Source: Paenibacillus sp. R14(2021)
GTDB lineage: Bacteria; Bacillota; Bacilli; Paenibacillales; Paenibacillaceae
DNA length: 64,000 nt
Direction of reading: 5' to 3'
Assembly (NCBI RefSeq): GCF_019431355.1
Contig: NZ_CP080269.1
Location: forward strand, 3,034,501-3,098,500
The notes beneath the pieces are model-generated. The model did not search any database. It had not been told where the DNA came from and saw only the letters and a list, made by a program, of their open reading frames with translations. Positions within the stretch are counted from its first letter, which is position 1. Each line of letters starts with the position of its first letter. Made by a program: the position numbers and the translations under genes. Of the stretch, positions 60,951-64,000 are shown in pieces.

Positions 60951-61886
60951 TTATACCGAGGCCTGCTTGCGCTCCGACAGCGCTTTAATATGTGCCATCA
61001 CTTCCAGATGAACGTTACGGACAATGCTGTCCGCCCACAGATTAAAATACAACGGCGGCTTGATCTTTAATTCGTACCAGCTGTTGCCGATCAACGTCGT
61101 CGTCCCGTCTCCATTGTCTTTTAGCACGAACTGCCCCTTCAGCAAATTCAGATGTCCTATGAGCTCCGGATCATCCGGCTGCTTGGTAATGTCGAAGGTC
61201 AGCTTGTTCCCGGGTTCAAGCTCCGAGATCCGCTCTTCGAATACGATGCCGGAGCTGAATATGCACTTACGCCACGCACCGACGAAGTTGCCTTCCGCCG
61301 TTGACTGAACCGGACTCGGAAGCCCTAACCGAAACAGCCAATAATCCGGCTTTTCCGTAATGGGTTCAAACGATACGACATGTTTCCATACTTCATCAGG
61401 GCTTGCTTGAATGACAATGGAATCGCTGACAAGACTGCTCTCGGATGGCGATGCCGTGACGAGATTGAGGACAAGCAGCGAGCCAAGCGCAGCCACCACA
61501 GAGAGATTAGCCCTTTCGTCGAACCGAGGGAATAGTAATTTCCTTCCAGTCAAAATGCCCAGCATGAGAAAAAAATAAATAAGCGGCGATACAATAATGA
61601 TGCAGATGTAGCCTTCGCCCATGAATAAGGCCGCACCAAGGATAATAATGATCAGATCATACAGTCCGTAAAGCATGAACCTGCCGGCGCCAACCTTATC
61701 CTTGCGCAAAAAATAGGCATTGGTAAGTCCGATCAGCGTAGGGATGATGACAAAATCGGCAAGAATCAACGCCCCGTTCCCTCCATGCTCCTCGGACAAG
61801 TACCAGACACTCAGCGTAATTAGAGCCGCACCCAGCGCATTTCCGCATGCGATGCCAAGCAGTACGCGTTTTATATACCCCTTCAA
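60951..61886 (-). CDS. Membrane protein with C-terminal SRPBCC domain
   Basis: 311 residues, TTG start after AGGAGTACGGGG. Four to five membrane segments fill residues 1-150. The rest is a START/SRPBCC (polyketide cyclase-like) fold: SIVIQASPDEVWKHVVSFEP, GNFVGAWRKCIFSSGIVFEE, RISELEPGNKLTFDI, GTTTLIGNSWYELKIKPPLY. Such domains bind hydrophobic ligands. The combination with a membrane part is seen in other Firmicutes, role unknown. It precedes no partner gene. Confidence 0.82.
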   Translation of the reverse strand: MKGYIKRVLLGIACGNALGAALITLSVWYLSEEHGGNGALILADFVIIPTLIGLTNAYFLRKDKVGAGRFMLYGLYDLIIIILGAALFMGEGYICIIIVSPLIYFFLMLGILTGRKLLFPRFDERANLSVVAALGSLLVLNLVTASPSESSLVSDSIVIQASPDEVWKHVVSFEPITEKPDYWLFRLGLPSPVQSTAEGNFVGAWRKCIFSSGIVFEERISELEPGNKLTFDITKQPDDPELIGHLNLLKGQFVLKDNGDGTTTLIGNSWYELKIKPPLYFNLWADSIVRNVHLEVMAHIKALSERKQASV

Positions 61887-61930
61887 CCCCGTACTCCTCC
61901 TGTCGATTTCTTCTCCGCTCCTCCTTTCCC

Positions 61931-62860
61931 TTAACGCTTGATAGCGTTCGTCACCCCGAACGGCACGTGCACGGACGGAAACCGCCGGGCCACGCCCTCG
62001 ATATGGCCGACCTGATCATCGAAAAAGATATGCGGTTTGAAAATATCCAGTACCCTCGCCTTGTCCACTCCGCCCAAGAAGAACGCCTCGTCCACGCGAA
62101 GATCATATTGGCGAAGCGTCGTAATAACCCGTTCATGCGCAGGCGCATTGCGTGCGGTTGCAATCGCGATTCGGATCTTGGGCTTATAGCCAGGGTTGCT
62201 ATGCATCTTCTGGCTCTCGCGCTTCTGGAGCTTGACGATTTCTTTAATGAATCGAATAAGCGGACCCCCGGGAAGCGGCTCGCCCGCATTGCGCTTCTCG
62301 TGATCGTGGAAGGTATGCAGCGCCCCTGTCTGAAAAATGCTCTCGGCCGAATCATCGGCAATGATGCCGTCGAAGTCAAGCGCGATCCGCAGCTCCTCGT
62401 CGTCCTCATCGTCGATATAATCCGTCGGATAGATGCACCCCGCGGGGTAACCGTACTCGACCGCTTCCTTCACGTCCGTCAAATTGCCGGATAGAAATAA
62501 ACAGGCGTTGAAGGCATCCATGTATAGAAACGGATTGCTGCCGGCGACAAACACCGCGCGGCTGATCGGAAGACCGTAGTGCTCAATGGATTTGAACACG
62601 CGCAGCCCCGTATCCGGGTCATTGCGGGATAGCAGCACGACCTCGACCGGCTGATCTTCGGACGAAGCGAAAATACGCAGCAGCCGCTTGATAAGCGGGA
62701 AGGCGACACCCGTTCCTAGAATGCTGTTCTCATGCTGCCGCTGGAAGAGCCGGTACTCATCCTCGCCCTTCTCGCGGAAGACGGAATCCGACTCGGAGAG
62801 ATCGAATAAGGCGCTCGATGCGACGGCGATTACAAATTTATTCTCGATGGGATAAGGCAT
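61931..62860 (-). CDS. 5'-nucleotidase (cytosolic NT5C1-like)
   Basis: 309 residues. VIAVASSALFDLSESDSVFR start, VVLLSRNDPDTGLRVFKSIE, LRIALDFDGIIADDSAESIF with the HAD-like Asp pair, IRIAIATARNAPAHERVITT, EAFFLGGVDKARVLDIFKPH and IFFDDQVGH. These are the blocks of the PF06189-type 5'-nucleotidases, which dephosphorylate AMP/IMP-type nucleotides with Mg2+. Cytoplasmic. The start has the family's early beta-strand directly after MPYPIENK. Confidence 0.88.
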   Translation of the reverse strand: MPYPIENKFVIAVASSALFDLSESDSVFREKGEDEYRLFQRQHENSILGTGVAFPLIKRLLRIFASSEDQPVEVVLLSRNDPDTGLRVFKSIEHYGLPISRAVFVAGSNPFLYMDAFNACLFLSGNLTDVKEAVEYGYPAGCIYPTDYIDDEDDEELRIALDFDGIIADDSAESIFQTGALHTFHDHEKRNAGEPLPGGPLIRFIKEIVKLQKRESQKMHSNPGYKPKIRIAIATARNAPAHERVITTLRQYDLRVDEAFFLGGVDKARVLDIFKPHIFFDDQVGHIEGVARRFPSVHVPFGVTNAIKR

Positions 62861-62920
62861 TGGGGTTGGATAGCTCCTTTGGCTGGAATCTGGGACTTAC
62901 GGTTCGATATGACACCTCGA

Positions 62921-63514
62921 TCACAAACGAAACGGCAAAATGCTGAAATCAATGACCCGCAGCACAATAAAGCCGACAATAAGCAGGAAACAAACGAACC
63001 TGCGAATCAGGCCATGATCCCCGTGAACGACGGTAAACCTATGCTTGTCCCAACGCGTCGTCCCTTCTGTTCGAAGCCGGTATTGCGCCCTGGACATGCA
63101 CAATAGCATAATAACCGGCATTTGCAGCCCCATCCCATAGTAGAGCATGCTTAAATTGCGCCGCCATGCTTCCTTGAATGTCAGCCTGCCCCCGCTCGCG
63201 CTGCGCACCACGACGCGAAAGACAGCTTTGCCCGCAGTTGTTCCAAGTCCAGCCATCAGCAGCGCGTCAATAACCGCATAGCAGAGCAACCACGCCAACG
63301 TCGTAAGCAGGAGCAAGCCGAGATTTCCTTTATAATCAAACCCAATAACAGCACTCGCTAGCAGCGAACCGATCATGAAAAACAAATAAATATCCATCAT
63401 GCGCGCCCAAAACCGCTGCCACGGCTTCACGGGATAGACCCGCTGCTGGACCGGGGGGTTTGCGATTCCCGGCTGTACGAATAAGACCTTCTCCTGCTCC
63501 GTTTGTCCGTTCAT
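62921..63514 (-). CDS. RDD family membrane protein
   Basis: 197 residues. After a 30-residue head comes VKPWQRFWARMMDIYLFFMI, the RDD signature (R-x-x-ARxxD), then membrane segments and LGTTAGKAVFRVVVRSASGG followed by LTFKEAWRRNL, also family blocks. The C-terminus has two more hydrophobic stretches. RDD proteins are thought to be membrane or transport-associated; no function can be assigned. ATG start. Confidence 0.9.
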   Translation of the reverse strand: MNGQTEQEKVLFVQPGIANPPVQQRVYPVKPWQRFWARMMDIYLFFMIGSLLASAVIGFDYKGNLGLLLLTTLAWLLCYAVIDALLMAGLGTTAGKAVFRVVVRSASGGRLTFKEAWRRNLSMLYYGMGLQMPVIMLLCMSRAQYRLRTEGTTRWDKHRFTVVHGDHGLIRRFVCFLLIVGFIVLRVIDFSILPFRL

Positions 63515-63695
63515 AGAGCCTCCTTGTCAGCTGCTTGCTTTTGCATGTATTATACCAGTCATCCTTATATTCCCACATCCATTTTTTGTATCCGCCCCCC
63601 CACTCCCCCAGCCACATTAAGGCTTCCGCACAGGGACAACATGCTTTCAAGGCTCATAAACTATCAAGTAACCACTTCATTCATAGAAGGGAGCC

Positions 63696-64000
63696 GTGAA
63701 GAACTTGCAAGCGAGAAGCCCAAGTCACTTAAAGGTCATTGATGTTTCGCATCATCAGGGCACGATCGATTGGGAAAAGGTGCGTTCTGATGGTGTCGTG
63801 GGGACGTTGATCAAGGCAACGGAAGGAACGACCTATACGGATCCGAACATGGCCGTTAATGCGGATGGCGCGCTGAAAGCCGGGCTGCATATCGGCTTCT
63901 ATCATTATGCGCATCCGGAGAGGAACGACGCTCTGTCCGAAGCGGCACAGTTTGTCTCTGTCATTCAAGGCCGCAAATCCGAATTCCCCCATACGCTGGA
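63696..64000 (+). CDS. GH25 lysozyme (muramidase), N-terminal part, cut by window edge
   Basis: GTG start after AAGGGAGCC. The visible 101 codons read LKVIDVSHHQGTIDWEKVRS, GVVGTLIKATEGTTYTDP, AGLHIGFYHYAHPE: the GH25 pattern with the catalytic Asp of DVSHHQG and Glu of KATEG. Such enzymes cleave peptidoglycan between MurNAc and GlcNAc. No signal peptide precedes the domain, as in phage-type or spore-associated versions. The end is outside the window. Confidence 0.88.
   Translation, partial: MKNLQARSPSHLKVIDVSHHQGTIDWEKVRSDGVVGTLIKATEGTTYTDPNMAVNADGALKAGLHIGFYHYAHPERNDALSEAAQFVSVIQGRKSEFPHTL

Overview
The window is a piece of chromosome from a spore-forming, Gram-positive Firmicute, most likely Paenibacillus or a close relative (inference). 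Support comes from the small acid-soluble spore protein gene sspH, remnants of spore-coat and exosporium genes, an SLH-anchored surface protein, a CIRCE-controlled groESL operon, T-box leaders, strong AGGAGG-type ribosome binding sites, and a GC-rich coding background interrupted by AT-rich accessory patches. No rRNA, tRNA, IS element or CRISPR array was seen.

Layout. 1-4.2 kb: a partial gene, then a leftward four-gene sugar/inositol-type operon (two Gfo/Idh/MocA dehydrogenases, one IolW-like, and two TIM-barrel isomerases). 4.2-10.7 kb: accessory, mostly AT-rich: a VanZ-like protein, an O-antigen-ligase-like protein, a compact type I toxin locus, an MFS exporter, a decayed gene and a low-GC tRNA-dihydrouridine synthase. 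10.7-28.4 kb: a conserved block matching the B. subtilis thiL-tsaE-tsaB-rimI-tsaD / ydiF-moaC-tatAC-groESL neighbourhood. rex is absent from its usual place, and two molybdopterin genes, a folate enzyme, a methyltransferase and leuA with a tandem leucine T-box leader are inserted. A DnaA-box cluster lies between the ydiF-like gene and tsaD, the same interval (gcp-ydiF) where stable DnaA binding is known in B. subtilis.

28.4-38.1 kb: YitT, sspH and a small partner, then a Ku / ligase / polymerase end-joining operon with LigD split into two proteins. Next come an SDR gene and an in-frame MerR-SDR fusion behind a MerR-type promoter, an aldo/keto reductase with a divergent HxlR regulator, an HD-GYP phosphodiesterase and an ECF-like sigma factor. 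38.2-48.9 kb: envelope functions (copper-amine-oxidase-like stalk protein, PAP2 phosphatase, a 2150-residue LTD/phosphoesterase/SLH protein), a deleted SDR pseudogene, a PP2C-like phosphatase and a DUF1761 protein. 49.0-52.7 kb: a five-gene redox/electrophile operon. 53-58.7 kb: GH51 arabinofuranosidase with a Cys-rich partner, and a three-gene sugar operon with a divergent AraC regulator. 58.7-64 kb: decayed spore-surface genes, an SDR, a membrane/SRPBCC protein, a 5'-nucleotidase, an RDD protein and the start of a GH25 lysozyme.

The observations most worth following are the MerR-SDR fusion with its retained internal ribosome binding site and matching operator-promoter, the type I toxin locus with complementary mRNA ends, the DnaA-box cluster, and the tandem T-box leader of leuA. 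All family assignments are from reading the translated sequence; no database search was run.
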